NCBI RefSeq assembly: GCF_027580225.2
Contig: NC_073358.2
Span: 51,321,501-51,385,500, forward strand
DNA from: Misgurnus anguillicaudatus
Lineage: Eukaryota; Chordata; Actinopteri; Cypriniformes; Cobitidae
DNA length: 64,000 nucleotides
Reading direction: 5' to 3'
The notes beneath the pieces are model-generated. The model made no database searches. It saw nothing but the letters and a program-made list of their open reading frames with translations, and had not been told where the DNA came from. The position numbers and the translations under genes are program-made. Each line of letters begins with the position of its first letter. Position 1 is the first letter of the stretch. Positions 21,722 through 33,068 of the stretch are shown here, piece by piece.

Positions 21722-22060
21722 TTCACACCAAAGCTTTTACGCCCGCGGCTGGCGCATGTTTTTAATTGTTTCCAATGGAAGCTCTGCGTTTTTCAAATAA
21801 GCCAGCAGCTAGCGGTTTTCCTCCACGCTGAAGTTGAAAAAAATAAAATAATAAAATGCGTGAAAAGCGCCACTCGTCAATGTCAGTTTTCACACACCCG
21901 TCCAATCACAGTGGAGGAGGGGCGGGGCATTACCACAGCAACCAACCGGCTCACAGCTAAAGTATCACAGCTACCAAAGCACTCAGCTGAAGAAAAAACA
22001 GCTGGCATTCAGCGTTGTCCGGGCATTTTCAGCTGCCTTAAAAAGTTTTAGTGTGCACAA
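21722..22060. mobile_element. GTGCACACCAAAGCTTTTA MITE, copy 2
   Basis: Same interior as the copy at 20668, including 'gtccaatcacagtggaggag' and 'aacagctggcattc'; the right end reads 'agttttagtgtgcac'. Confidence 0.75.
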
Positions 22061-22071
22061 CCCCTTAGGGG

Positions 22072-22445
22072 CGTGCACACCAAAGCTGCATCCGGTGCGT
22101 GTTTTCAATTGTTTTCAATTAAAGCCCTGCGTTTTTAAACAAGCCAGCAGCTAGCGTTTCTTTCCGCGCTGAAAGCCGGCACTCTGTGGTTTTTCCGGGC
22201 TCAGCTCTAAGCGCTGAGAGTTGAAAGAGATTCAACTTTGGGTGAACAGCTCCGCTCGTCAATGTCAGTTCTCACACACCCGTCCAATCACAGTGGAGGA
22301 GGGGCGGGACAAGTATCACAACAACCAACCGGCTAACAGCTCAAGTATCACAACTACCAAAGCTCTCGGCTGGCGATCAGCTGAAAAACAGCTGGCATTC
22401 GGCGTCCTTCAGGCGTTTTCAGCCGCGTAAGAAACATTGGTGTGT
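22072..22445. mobile_element. GTGCACACCAAAGC MITE, copy 3
   Basis: Begins 'gcgtgcacaccaaagctgca' 12 bp after copy 2 and repeats the shared 'cagtggaggaggggcgggac' block. The 'cagtggaggagggg' block appears once more at 22468, a fourth, partial copy. Confidence 0.75.
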
Positions 22446-22902
22446 CCTGCCCCCCAGTTGTCCAATCACAGTGGAGGAGGGGTGGCACAAATACCACAAA
22501 AACCAACTGGTGCATCGTACAACGACTGATAAATAAAACAGAAGTATCAAAGCAACCAATGTAAAAAAACGCTGGGAAGCACCCACACTTTGTGTTCGCC
22601 GTTAGTTTTAGGTTGAAGTCGTTGAACTTTTCTTAGTCATGTAGCTGGACACGCCCACGTCCTGACATGCTAGTCACTGGCAGTATGCACACAGCTTAAG
22701 AATAAGCTATTTTGTATTATTATATATATAAAAAAACCTGATATGTAAAATCATAGAATACAAAGAGGGTGTGCTTTCTTTTTTACATGTCTCTATTCAG
22801 AAGTACTTTTCTTATTCCGAATTACTGAAACACTTATACAAAAACACAAATGGCTTAAAGGTCCCTGTTAATTCAAATTATAAGTTTTTTTGGATTTTAG
22901 CA

Positions 22903-23423
22903 TTGAAGAGCAACTACGGTACAACTACATGTAAGTGTCTATTACTACATCTTAACAATATGCAAAATACCCCAAATACCAAATACATACCCCAAAGTAA
23001 ACAATAGCGGGAGTTATTGTTTCCAACGTAAATGGAACTAGAACTAGAACAAACAGACGAATTTACTTCCTGGGATTGGTGATGTAGACGAGACCGACAT
23101 TATAATAATTCCTCCTGCTTTGACTCACAGCCTATAAGTTAACTCCTGTTGGCATTGCATTGTGAGCGAATCTTTCAAACATGGTAAGGAGCGTCACATT
23201 TCCGGCTGACGTCAGAGGTATTCAGACTAATCACAATGTACAGATTAGTTGGCCATTCAGGGACACAGAGCTTTTCAAATCGATAAGTTTTGTACAAAAT
23301 CAAAGCGTTTGAGGAAAGCAGTACATATGGAGCTGCAAAAATGTACGGAATTTGCGAACACATTGTATTATACCAAATACAAAAAATAAAGTTTTTTTTA
23401 GCAATGAAATAGGTGCACTTTAA
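22903..23423. mobile_element. Family E element (TTAAAGAGCACCTATT), short copy
   Basis: The right end AATAGGTGCACTTTAA and the blocks 'tacttcctgggattggtgat' and 'gcgaatctttcaaacatgg' match 61708-63173 and the right part of 36267-39620. The left end is degraded (TTGAAGAGCAACTA). Non-coding deletion derivative. Confidence 0.78.
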
Positions 23424-23494
23424 GATTTTAGCCTTTAAGGATATCTATAAACTAGTGTGGTTCAAAGCATTGACACAATTTACAATTAAGCTAG

Positions 23495-23747
23495 AAGTAT
23501 AGTTCAATTCTTAGCAATAAGCTAGCGTCCGCGTACGTGGCACAAATTGTGTAAATTTCTGCTGTATTTGTGCGTACTAACTTTGTACACTTAGGTCGCA
23601 GAAGATGCATTGCATGTTGTTGCAATGTGCTTGCATCAAACATCGGTGTACAAGTCAAATAAACTATGCTTTGCAAGGCTGTGCATTCGTCCGTGTGCGT
23701 ACGTTCGCGTACACATAAAAACATTAAACTATACTCCGGGCTTTAGA
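23495..23747. mobile_element. MITE with AAGTATAGTT / AACTATACT ends
   Basis: 'agaagtatagttcaattc' and 'attaaactatactccggg' form short inverted ends around a CpG-containing interior ('gtccgcgtacgtg' and 'gttcgcgtacac', also inverted). Boundaries are approximate. Confidence 0.5.
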
Positions 23748-23819
23748 AGATAATTCAGAAACAACAGTCTCTCACTTCCGGCAAATACAGATCTCCAGGG
23801 AACAAATATATTGATCAAA

Positions 23820-23898
23820 ATGTATACCTTGTAATGCACTGTAAGTCGCTTTAGATAAAAGCATCTGTGCATAAATGTAATGTAATGTAATGTAATGG
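23820..23898 (+). mobile_element. SINE 3' end with TGTAA repeats
   Basis: 'gcactgtaagtcgctttaga' then 'aaagcatctg' and a run of about five TGTAA/AATG units: the 3' end of the tRNA-derived SINE type whose head is seen at 6080 and 14545. The head is absent here. Confidence 0.7.
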
Positions 23899-24098
23899 AT
23901 CAATGACATCATTCTGCACTTCAGCTTCTCATCAAATTCCAGGCTGTGAGTAAACTAAACACTGTTTGCTATTTTTAAAGGGAAGTAACCACTTAAATTA
24001 TGTCACCACAGTGGGTCTTTAAAGTTGTTTTTAATGTGGATTTTGTATTTAGTGTTTTCTTTCAGTCTGAGCTATACAGTAATGTACTGTACTGTTTA

Positions 24099-24798
24099 CA
24101 GGGTTCCCACGGGTCCTTGAAAGATTGTGAATCTGGGGGGAAAATGAAAGTTTTTTGAAATATACATACATAGATACAGGTCATTGAAAGTGCTTGAATC
24201 TGTTTTATGCAATAAGTTTTCTGGAAAAAAAATCCATATTATTCCCTGTGTAGTGTAATATCTTGAAAATTCTAGACTTTTTAAGCACACTAAGTGCTAA
24301 ACTGTTCGCTTTATATGTTTATATCTTCTGTATGCGAATGTTGATTCATACCAAAATGCTTTTTTGTATAGTTGTGTTTGACACATGACACCATCTCGGG
24401 TTACGTATGTAACTGTTGTTCCCTGAGAAGGGAACGAGACGCTGCGTATCCCTTGCCATACTTCCTGCATCCCTGTAACGCCACAATATTTCAGATAGCG
24501 ATATACTTCCTGACTCTCGCGTCACTCTGTCTTTGTCGTTAAGCGTCGCCATTGGTTGAATTTGATATACACATTCAGACGCACTTACCCCTGGAGGCAT
24601 CCCCAAAGTGTCACCGCAGTGACGCAGCGCGAGTTCCTTCGAAAGGGAATTGTAACAATATATCTTAAAAGGTAACATGATGTAACTTGCTCTCACTTGA
24701 AATGTGTCCCCACATTTAGTCCTTGAATTTGAGGGTATTGGACCTGGAGTCCTTTAAAGGTTATTGAATTTGAAGTTAACTAAGGTGTGGGAACCCTG
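24099..24798. mobile_element. Composite CAGGGTTCC element, copy 3
   Basis: Ends CAGGGTTCCCACGGG and GTGGGAACCCTG; flanks share TGTTTAC (7 of 8 positions), a likely hAT-size duplication. The inner 'ttgttccctgagaagggaac' block sits at the same internal place as in the other copies. Confidence 0.84.
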
Positions 24799-25536
24799 TG
24801 TTTACGGTATTCTGCTCTGTATCAAAGCCATAAGTCAATCAGAGCTGAAAGTGTCTGTAAAATCCATCTGAGTTACTGAGATACACAAACAGCTACACTG
24901 ATCTCAGATGGTAATATAACAAGATTGAAAGATTTGAATCTGCAGGAATGGATGTCATTTGTCGATTTCTTAGCATGTTTATCAGGGTTAAGATTGTTGT
25001 GTTATGTCCTGCAGGTTTAGCTCTCATTTAAGTCAGTTAAAGATGTTCATCATGAGCTTCTGCCATTGATTCACATTTACCCTCGACTGCAGCATTGGGT
25101 TTTATTGAGTGTTTCTGTTCGTAAGCGTGTTGTTGTAGCCGCTGAGGTTCAATATTTATCTTTATCTACCGATTTTAAAGGAAGGTAAGGAAGATGGTCC
25201 TCATTGCTATACTGTTGTTTATCTTCACCTCTATATTTAGATGTTTTATCCTGTCATGGATTTTGGCGTGAAGTGTTTTTTTTGTGTGTAAATTTTGACT
25301 TGATCATTGGTGATGATTTGACCGAATAAGAACATTAAACTACATGATCCTAATATAAGTGTACATAATAATAATAATAATACTAACTGTATTTAAAGTT
25401 TAGCTGTGTAAGAGTTTATGAACTGCAGTCATCAGACCTCAGCACACTCACATATGTAAATGAAGTAGTGGGCAGTTTTTTATTACCTGCATTCAAGCAG
25501 AAGGAGGTTTGGACTTCCAGCATAATCAGCAATTCA

Positions 25537-25537
<1 letters not shown>
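24799..25537 (+). other. Intron 5, unique-looking stretch
   Basis: No recognisable gene, repeat pair or RNA. A short run of AAT triplets occurs at 25368-25382. Confidence 0.5.
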
Positions 25538-25584
<47 letters not shown>

Positions 25585-27490
25585 CCCATCTTTCACAGCA
25601 TTTTACTCTTCATCCTCTTCCTCAGTACTGTAGTGGTGTGTATCTCTCACTCTCTCCCTCATCTTCCTCAGCATTTTGGTGGGCTATCTTTCTCCCCCTT
25701 CTCTTACTCAGTACTGTAGTCGTCTTTATCTCTAACCCTCTCCCTCCTCTTCCTCAGTACTGTAGTCGTGTGTATCTCTTTCCCCCTCCTCTTCCTCAGT
25801 ACTGTAGTGGTGTGTATCTCTTTCCCCCTCATCTTCCTCAGTACTGTAGTGGTGTGTATCTCTCACTCTCTCCCTCATCTTCCTCAGCATTTTGGTGGGC
25901 TATCTTTCTCCCCCTTCTCTTACTCAGTACTGTAGTCGTCTTTATCTCTAACCCTCTCCCTCCTCTTCCTCAGTACTGTAGTCGTGTGTATCTCTTTCCC
26001 CCTCCTCTTCCTCAGTACTGTAGTGGTGTGTATCTCTTTCCCCCTCATCTTCCTCAGTACTGTAGTGGTGTGTATCTCTCACTCTCTCCCTCATCTTCCT
26101 CAGCATTTTGGTGGGCTATCTTTCTCCCCCTTCTCTTACTCAGTACTGTAGTCGTCTTTATCTCTAACCCTCTCCCTCCTCTTCCTCAGTACTGTAGTCG
26201 TGTGTATCTCTTTCCCCCTCCTCTTCCTCAGTACTGTAGTGGTGTGTATCTCTTTCCCCCTCATCTTCCTCAGTACTGTAGTGGTGTGTATCTCTCACTC
26301 TCTCCCTCATCTTCCTCAGCATTTTGGTGGGCTATCTTTCTCCCCCTTCTCTTACTCAGTACTGTAGTCGTCTTTATCTCTAACCCTCTCCCTCCTCTTC
26401 CTCAGTACTGTAGTCGTGTGTATCTCTTTCCCCCTCCTCTTCCTCAGTACTGTAGTGGTGTGTATCTCTTTCCCCCCGTCTTCCTCAGCACTTTAGTTTC
26501 TCTCTCTATCTTTCTCCCTCCTCTTCCTCAGTACTGTAGTGGTGTTTATCTCTCACTCTCTCCCTCATCTTCCTCAGCATTTTGGTGGGCTATCTTTCTC
26601 CCCCTCTTCTTCCTCAGTACTGTAGTGGTGTGTATCTCTTTCCCCCTCTTCTTCCTCAGTACTGTAGTCGTGTTTATCTCAACTCTCTCCCTCATCTTCC
26701 TCGGCATTTTGGTGAGCTCTCTTTCTCCCCCTCCTCTTCCTCAGTACCGTAGTGGTGTTTATCTCTCCCTCATCTTCCTCAGCATTTATGTTTCTCTCTC
26801 CTCCCCTCCTCTTCCTCAGCACTTTAGTTTCTCTCTCTATATATCTCCCTCCTCTTCCTCAGTATTGTAGTGGTGTTTATCTCTCACTCTCTCCCTCATC
26901 TTCCTCGGCATTTTGGTGGGCTCTCTTTCTCCCTCTCCTCTTCCTCAGTACTGTAGTGGTGTGTTATCTTTCCCCTTTCTTCATCAGCACTTTAGTTTCT
27001 CTCCACCCTCTTCTTCCTCAGTACCTTAGTGGTGTTTTTCTCTCTGTCTCTCCCCCTTCTTCCTCATTACTGTATTGGTGTTTATCTCTCACTCTCTCCC
27101 TCCTCTTTCTCAGTACTGTAGTCGTGTTTATCTCAACTCTCTCCCTCATCTTCCTCGGCATTTTGGTGAGCTCTCTTTCTCCCCCTCCTCTTCCTCAGTA
27201 CTGAAGTGGTGTGTATCTCTTTCCCCCCGTCTTCCTCAGCACTTTAGTTTCTCTCTCTCTCTTTCCCCCCTCTTCCTCATTACTGTATTGGTGTTTATCT
27301 CTCACTCTCTCCCTCCTCTTCCTCAGTGCTGTAGTGGTGGTGTTTATTTCTCACTCTTTTTCTCAGCATTTTAGTGGGCTTTCTTTCTCTTTCACTCCCT
27401 CCTCTTCCTCACTGTAGTGGTGTGTATCTCTCTCTTCCCCCTCTCTTCCTCAGCACTTTAGTCTCTCTCTTTCTCTCTCTGCCCCTCCTC
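25538..27490. repeat. Pyrimidine-rich minisatellite with 216-bp higher-order repeat
   Basis: Basic units of about 36-54 bp contain 'cttcctcagtactgtagt' and 'gtatctct'. From about 25671 to 26535 they are organised as four near-identical 216-bp blocks (the marker 'gcattttggtgggctatc' at 25671, 25887, 26103 and 26319); beyond that the array is irregular. 216 is divisible by three, so one frame stays open for over 450 codons, but the translation is a low-complexity Ser/Leu/Pro repeat. It is a tandem array within intron 5, not a gene. Confidence 0.93.
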
Positions 27491-28990
27491 AGCACTTTCA
27501 GATGTAATGAGGCACTCTTTAATGGCAGAGCGAGAGAGATTTGAGTTTAGCCCTCAGGATGTCTACGAATGGGAGGAATATTGGCATTACATACATAGCG
27601 TGAAATAAGACGATGTAGCCTCATTTTGCCTCGTTTCTGTTTGGGAATTAAGAACAAGTTCCAGAAAAAAACATTCAGTTTTTGTAATGACGATGGATCC
27701 TGACGGTTTTTGTTCATGTGCATTTTTCACTTGATGTATTCAGAACACTGTACTAAAACACTACTGTATGACAGGATTTATTAACACTTTACGTAAGTTT
27801 ACAAACCAATTTCAGACCAGTGAGTTGTTTGTTTAACTTGGGAGACTTCTGTAAGTCAGTACATGATAGATGAACCGGCTTTCAATCAGAGTTTGTACTT
27901 AGATATGACTTTACCACAAGAAGTTTGCAAATGTGTTATCGGTAAGATTTTACCGAACAGATCAGATTGTGTCTTTCCAGTTGAGGACAGCATCCATGCA
28001 TCCTAGGATAAAATCTTAAAGTAGTCCATATGTAAATCTCTTTACCCCAAACACAGACCTACAGTCAACGGCAGATTTTAGAGAACTGTTAATGTATGTT
28101 TGCTTGTAAATAATTAACATTTCTAGTTCCACCTTAACACTTTTAACATGACGACCCTTTCCCTAAATCAACATATGCTGTTTTTTTCTATGTAAGTTTT
28201 GCAGATAAGCTAACCTTGTTTGCTCATATCATCTCATCAGAATCTCATCCATGTCTTATCATAATAGTGTTTTCATTTCTTCTTTTCTGTGAATCTGTGA
28301 AACCTTCAAAGGATTGCTCATAAACCTGCCTTTGGTGAGCATCTGTAAATGTTTTGTTCTGAAACACTTATTGTAGTATTAATAATGACCATGATCTTTA
28401 TGATTTCGTCATCTGGACTGTTGAAATGTCACGTGATATCACATTTATGTCATGCTGGTTAATAAGCACCACATAAAGACATTGTTCTATAGTTTGAATA
28501 AATAATGAATTCACGTTCACATCAAGCTAATGGAGTGTGTAATGAATATGAAAGGCTGACCAGCACTTTGCAGAGATTCTCACTTTCATAGACTTGTTTT
28601 TGAAACCTGTCTTGTAAATACAGCGGGTGTAACAGTCTGCGTATACTAGTAAAAATGCTTCTATTTTTTATTACAGTATTTTTTATAACAAGTTACAGTT
28701 AAAATAATGTATGGGTCAATAACAAAACACGCTTTTAAAAAAATATTTTGAATTTTTTTGTGTGTGTCGGGACCAATGTGTCATGATGATTGTTTGTTTA
28801 TTTCATAGTGTAATTTGTAATCATGAAAATAGTTTTAAACAACTTGACCATAAAGCTAACACTTGAGAACTATAAATGTAAGAACAATAGTTAAAAAAAA
28901 TATATAATACCAATTATAGACAACCTTAGTGTGTATTTATTAAAATTAAAAATATTATCTACATTATTGGCTTATTAAAATGATTTAGCT
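27491..28990 (+). other. Intron 5, late part
   Basis: A/T-rich sequence without a recognised gene or complete transposon. 'gggtcaataacaaaacacg' at 28709 resembles 'gggtcggtgacaaaaacgg' at 30606, so the duplicated block around exon 6 may begin here. Confidence 0.45.
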
Positions 28991-29004
28991 CAGTGTTTTT
29001 TATA

Positions 29005-29215
29005 ACAGTTGCACCTTTTGACTTTCTGGTTGCACCACCTGACCTCTGCAATGAATTTGTTTAACAGACGTCTATTTGGATGCTGGTATAAGCTTTTGCC
29101 TGTGATGTTAAATTCATAATTATACTTTTTGAATACAATTAAAACGTGTTCGATAAAATAGTTTTTTTTCTAGTTTTACAACGGTTGTACCACCTGACAC
29201 AGAAAGTGTACAGTA
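29005..29215. repeat. Direct repeat upstream of exon 6
   Basis: Matches 30192-30254 ('ttgactttctggttgcacca') and then 31235-31365 ('ataagcttttgcctgtg' and 'cctgacacagaaagtgt') in the same orientation. Class unknown; the 'gttgcaccacctgaca' phrases recur within it. Confidence 0.75.
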
Positions 29216-29950
29216 CCAGTCTATCCATTGCATTAAAATGGCTATTTTATGTATTTTTGTATTTTTATTTTTAAATGGTTCACTGGATGATGTAATATTA
29301 TGTTTACTGTTTATGCCCATGATTGTGGTTGTACTACCTTGACATTTGAGAACAACCAAATTGCTGGATAAAAGTTTTTTTTAATTATCCTAAAATCCCA
29401 ACCACTACTGATATTTTTGTTTATGGGAAAGGTTTCGAACATAAGACTAGAAATCGTAAAATTAACTTAAAATACAGATTCAGATGGAAAATCTTTTAAT
29501 TTTTAATGTGGTCTTAAGCACGGATGCACGGCACGATTTTTGGCTATCCCAGATGAAAGAGTACAGTCGTGAAAAAATCATGGCAATTTGTGTAATCATG
29601 GCTCTTAATCGTTGGTCCTATGTCGTACAGTGAGAGAGTTTCAAAGACGGCGTTTTCCAGATCTTGCGACCAAAGATAGCCTACGATAGTTTTCTGACAT
29701 TGTCAGAAAGTCAGCATGATCACGCAGTGTCTACTACGACATGCATACCAGCGCATGCTGATGATGTTGGCTAGGATGTGTTGCAGCCGTCACAGCTTTC
29801 GATTCAATAGGTGTCATCATCGTACAATCTACATGCGTATCGCCTGCAGTGTATCCTGGGCTTTAGACTTTTATTGTAATACGGTTGAATGATCATAGCA
29901 GAAGGTGTCAGATGATAAATCGAATGTAAATATTGTGTTTGTGTCCTCAG

Positions 29951-30056
29951 GTCTGTTGCCGCAGGGCTGAACTCTCCTGCGAAAACAAACTCCATGGAAA
30001 AAAAACTCCATCTGAAAAACAAAGAACTGCAAGATACTCAAGACAAATGTCACAAG
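29951..30056 (+). CDS. cit: citron exon 6: linker to coiled coil
   Basis: Codons 262-297. Reads [20 protein letters not shown] and ends [12 protein letters not shown], close to human citron. The first base completes Glu262 from exon 5. Acceptor gtcctcag, donor gtagga. From the MEKKL stretch on, heptad spacing begins. Confidence 0.94.
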
Positions 30057-30191
30057 GTAGGAATACAGTGACAGAGAGACAAGCCGCTGTCTAAACACAA
30101 GCTGAATGAGATGTGTTGGGCTCGACAACCTCTGATATTTATCAAATTAGCCTTTAAAATGGATGTCTTTGGGGCAAGAGCGTTCATAAAA

Positions 30192-31365
30192 GTTGCACCC
30201 TTTGACTTTCTGGTTGCACCACCTGACCTTTGCAATGAATTTGTTTAACAGTATCAGGGCTCCAGACTGCTACCAAATGGTCGCATTTTGCCACCAAAAT
30301 TTGAGAGTGTGCCACTGAATTTTACATCCAGTCGCACATGTGTGACCAGTAAATTTGACCTTTTTTTGTGATGTAACACTGAATTTGAAACAGCACATTG
30401 TACTTTCTGCATCTATCATCAAAGTATTTATTAGTAATACAGTGGAAATTAGTAGAAATGTGAATAATTGGTTAGCATGTTGATTTACGGTGTGTGCCCC
30501 TAAATTTTCTGGTTGTGCCCCTAAAATTTTCAGCTGGGGTCCACTGTGCTCCTAGTGAAAAAAGTTTGTCTGGAGCCCTGAGTATTTTACTTGGATGATG
30601 GTATACGGGTCGGTGACAAAAACGGTTTGGCAAGATAAGAAATTAAGATTTTTTTTTAAAGCATGCATCAGGTTTATTTCAATGCACAGTGTATTTATGT
30701 TAATTTTATTCAATAAAAAATACATTTGCATCCTTTTTATGAAAGTTAAATGCTAAATGATGTAATCGCCAATTGTGCCAAAGAATGAGAAATATTAAAT
30801 ATTTTATCTTGATGGCATGTAAGTGTAATCATAAAAAAATGTATTAGTTATTTCTAAATGTACATTTTAATGCGTTTTTGTAATATTTGTCCTGACATAT
30901 ATTGAAAACAGCTCTGTTTTCTAAATAATGTTTGACAAATTATATAAAAATGCATGTAAAAAATCATATTACACTAAACTAGATGATTATATTTTATTCC
31001 AGTTTTTTATGAATATATTTATGTTTTAATTTAAAAAATACTAGTTACACCAATTGACACAGACCGTTTACACCTCATTGACATTTTGCATTTATTTTTC
31101 AAATATTCTATCAAAATGAAATGAAACCAGACATTTTAAACTTGGTCCTGAAAAAAGGAAAGTATGCAAGTAATCTGCAAATTAACATTTGATTTATCCA
31201 TATGGAGACAAAATAATTAACGTCACGTCATTGAACCATAAGCTTTTGCCTGTGCTGTTAAATTCATAGATATACTTTTTAAATACAATTAAAATGTTTT
31301 TGATAAAATTTAGCTTTTTTATAGTTTTACATCGGTTGCACTGCCTGACACAGAAAGTGTGTCAA
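30192..31365. repeat. Direct repeat downstream of exon 6, split
   Basis: Left piece 30192-30254 and right piece 31235-31365 together match 29005-29215. The MITE at 30255-30580 and A/T-rich sequence lie between. Exon 6 is therefore bracketed by the two copies in direct orientation. Confidence 0.7.
30255..30580. mobile_element. MITE with CAGGGCTCCAGAC ends
   Basis: CAGGGCTCCAGAC and GTCTGGAGCCCTG are exact 13-bp inverted ends; AGTAT flanks both sides. The interior contains 'gtgtgccactgaattttaca'. No coding frame. It interrupts the direct repeat in intron 6. Confidence 0.85.
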
Positions 31366-31714
31366 GAAATGCTCAGATATGCACCTTTAGCAACAAGACT
31401 GAAAAACTTTACGTATAATAGTGAACAGGGCATGAGGCAAGTGACATGAGGAATACTGTTATTGAAACAACATTTCATTTGGAAAGTGGGCCAATAGAAA
31501 AAGCATAGAAAAAGTTTAACGTACACTAAACAATTCACAAAATGCATACGAATTCTTTGAAGTACCGTAACAAAATTACAAACTGCACATTACATTTCTA
31601 TTTTTAAACCCTTCATTACAGTTGTCTCATAGACTTCATAGATGTGTTTGTTTATTGAGGTTATCCGAGCGGTGCTGTAAAATGCATTTAGACCCTGTGT
31701 TTGTGGCCACTCAG

Positions 31715-31858
31715 ATGGAGCAAGAGATCTCGCGGTTTCAGCGTAAAATGACTGACCTAGAGTCAGTTCTCCAGCAGAAAGATGTGGAACTCAAAGCCTC
31801 CGAGACCCAGAGAAGCATTCTGGAGCAAGACCTCGCCACCTACATCACCGAATGCAGC
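31715..31858 (+). CDS. cit: citron exon 7: coiled-coil start, MEQE
   Basis: Codons 298-345, phase 0 at both ends. Opens [20 protein letters not shown] and ends [13 protein letters not shown]. In mammals the kinase-less isoform citron-N shares sequence from a MEQE residue like this one onward, after a few unique residues (family knowledge, from memory). The frame is open upstream of the acceptor back to 31622, but that stretch does not look like the mammalian N-terminus. Acceptor ccactcag, donor gtgagt. Confidence 0.94.
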
Positions 31859-31914
31859 GTGAGTCTCAGACAATATGATTGTATCTGTGATGTAAGTGAT
31901 GTATTTATGTAATG

Positions 31915-32423
31915 CAGTGCTTCTCAATTATTTTCTGTCACGCCCCCCCCCCCCCCCCCCCTAGGAAGAAGTAAACATTTCGCGCCCCCCAACTCTCTGC
32001 CGCGCATGTAAATAGTATAATTTGTCTATAAAATGACAAATCTGCAAAACATTGTATCTTTATTTACATTAAAGAAAACACAAAAATAGAAATATCGATC
32101 AACTTACAACAAACTTTATTAAAATTGTTTTTTAGTCTGTAACAAAAAAGACTTAAAATGCATCAATTTGCCTGAAAAAAAATCCTTATTTAAAGTATAA
32201 TATTTTTTTGACCATTTGATACTGAAAAATTAAATTAAATGTAATCAATAAATAATAAAAAACTCAAGCGGCTTATCAGCGTGATTGGGGTGTAATATCT
32301 TTAAGTGACAGTGCAAAAAAAATCACTTCCTGAAAAAGTATTTTCCCCGGGGTCTCGTGCGCCCCCCCTGCTGTCGCTTTGAGCCCCCCCTGGGGGTCCC
32401 GCCCCACTATTTGAGAAGCACTG
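31915..32423. mobile_element. MITE with CAGTGCTTCTCAA ends
   Basis: CAGTGCTTCTCAATTA and its inverse TATTTGAGAAGCACTG bound a 0.5-kb element in intron 7. It includes an 18-base C run at 31943-31960 and a C-rich mate near the other end ('gcgccccccctgctgtcgc'). No transposase frame. Confidence 0.83.
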
Positions 32424-32532
32424 ATTTAAAGTAACATCGATGTTACGTAATCTATGGAAATACATCATTCTCAGCACATTTGTCATTTTTTGCATTCAGT
32501 TTAACACAATCAATGTGTTTGTGTGTGTGTAG

Positions 32533-32691
<159 letters not shown>

Positions 32692-33068
32692 TAGTATAGT
32701 ACCTTATTTATACCTACTAATGTACTGAAACATCATAACCATCTAATGTAATATTGTCGGATCACACCATGTCCTAACTATTCTAGTCCACACCAGACAC
32801 GATGTGACTGCAGGTATGCGACAAAATCAATCAAAAACCACAGCCAATGAGAAGAGAGTGTTGAGATTATAGTACAGACTTTGTGTTATTGTCCCAGCAG
32901 CGACATCGCAGAGAAATAGAAACTCTTACTGAAATCGAATCGGTCACATGTCGCCACCAAGGCTGGTTAGGATTGGTTAGATTAACATGGAGCCTGTAGT
33001 TAGGACACAGTCTCGAGGTTTAAAGGTTTAAACGTCACCCATGCATTTCCACCCCTACTTAGCTCATT

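Noticed and set aside
25509..26870. A 453-codon open frame rich in Ser, Leu and Pro
   Set aside because: It is the translation of a 216-bp tandem repeat within an intron; the period is divisible by three, so the frame cannot close. No domain and no splice context.
31622..31714. An open frame upstream of exon 7 as the citron-N first exon
   Set aside because: It contains the normal acceptor of exon 7, and its peptide ([12 protein letters not shown]...) does not resemble the known citron-N start; the open frame is probably chance.
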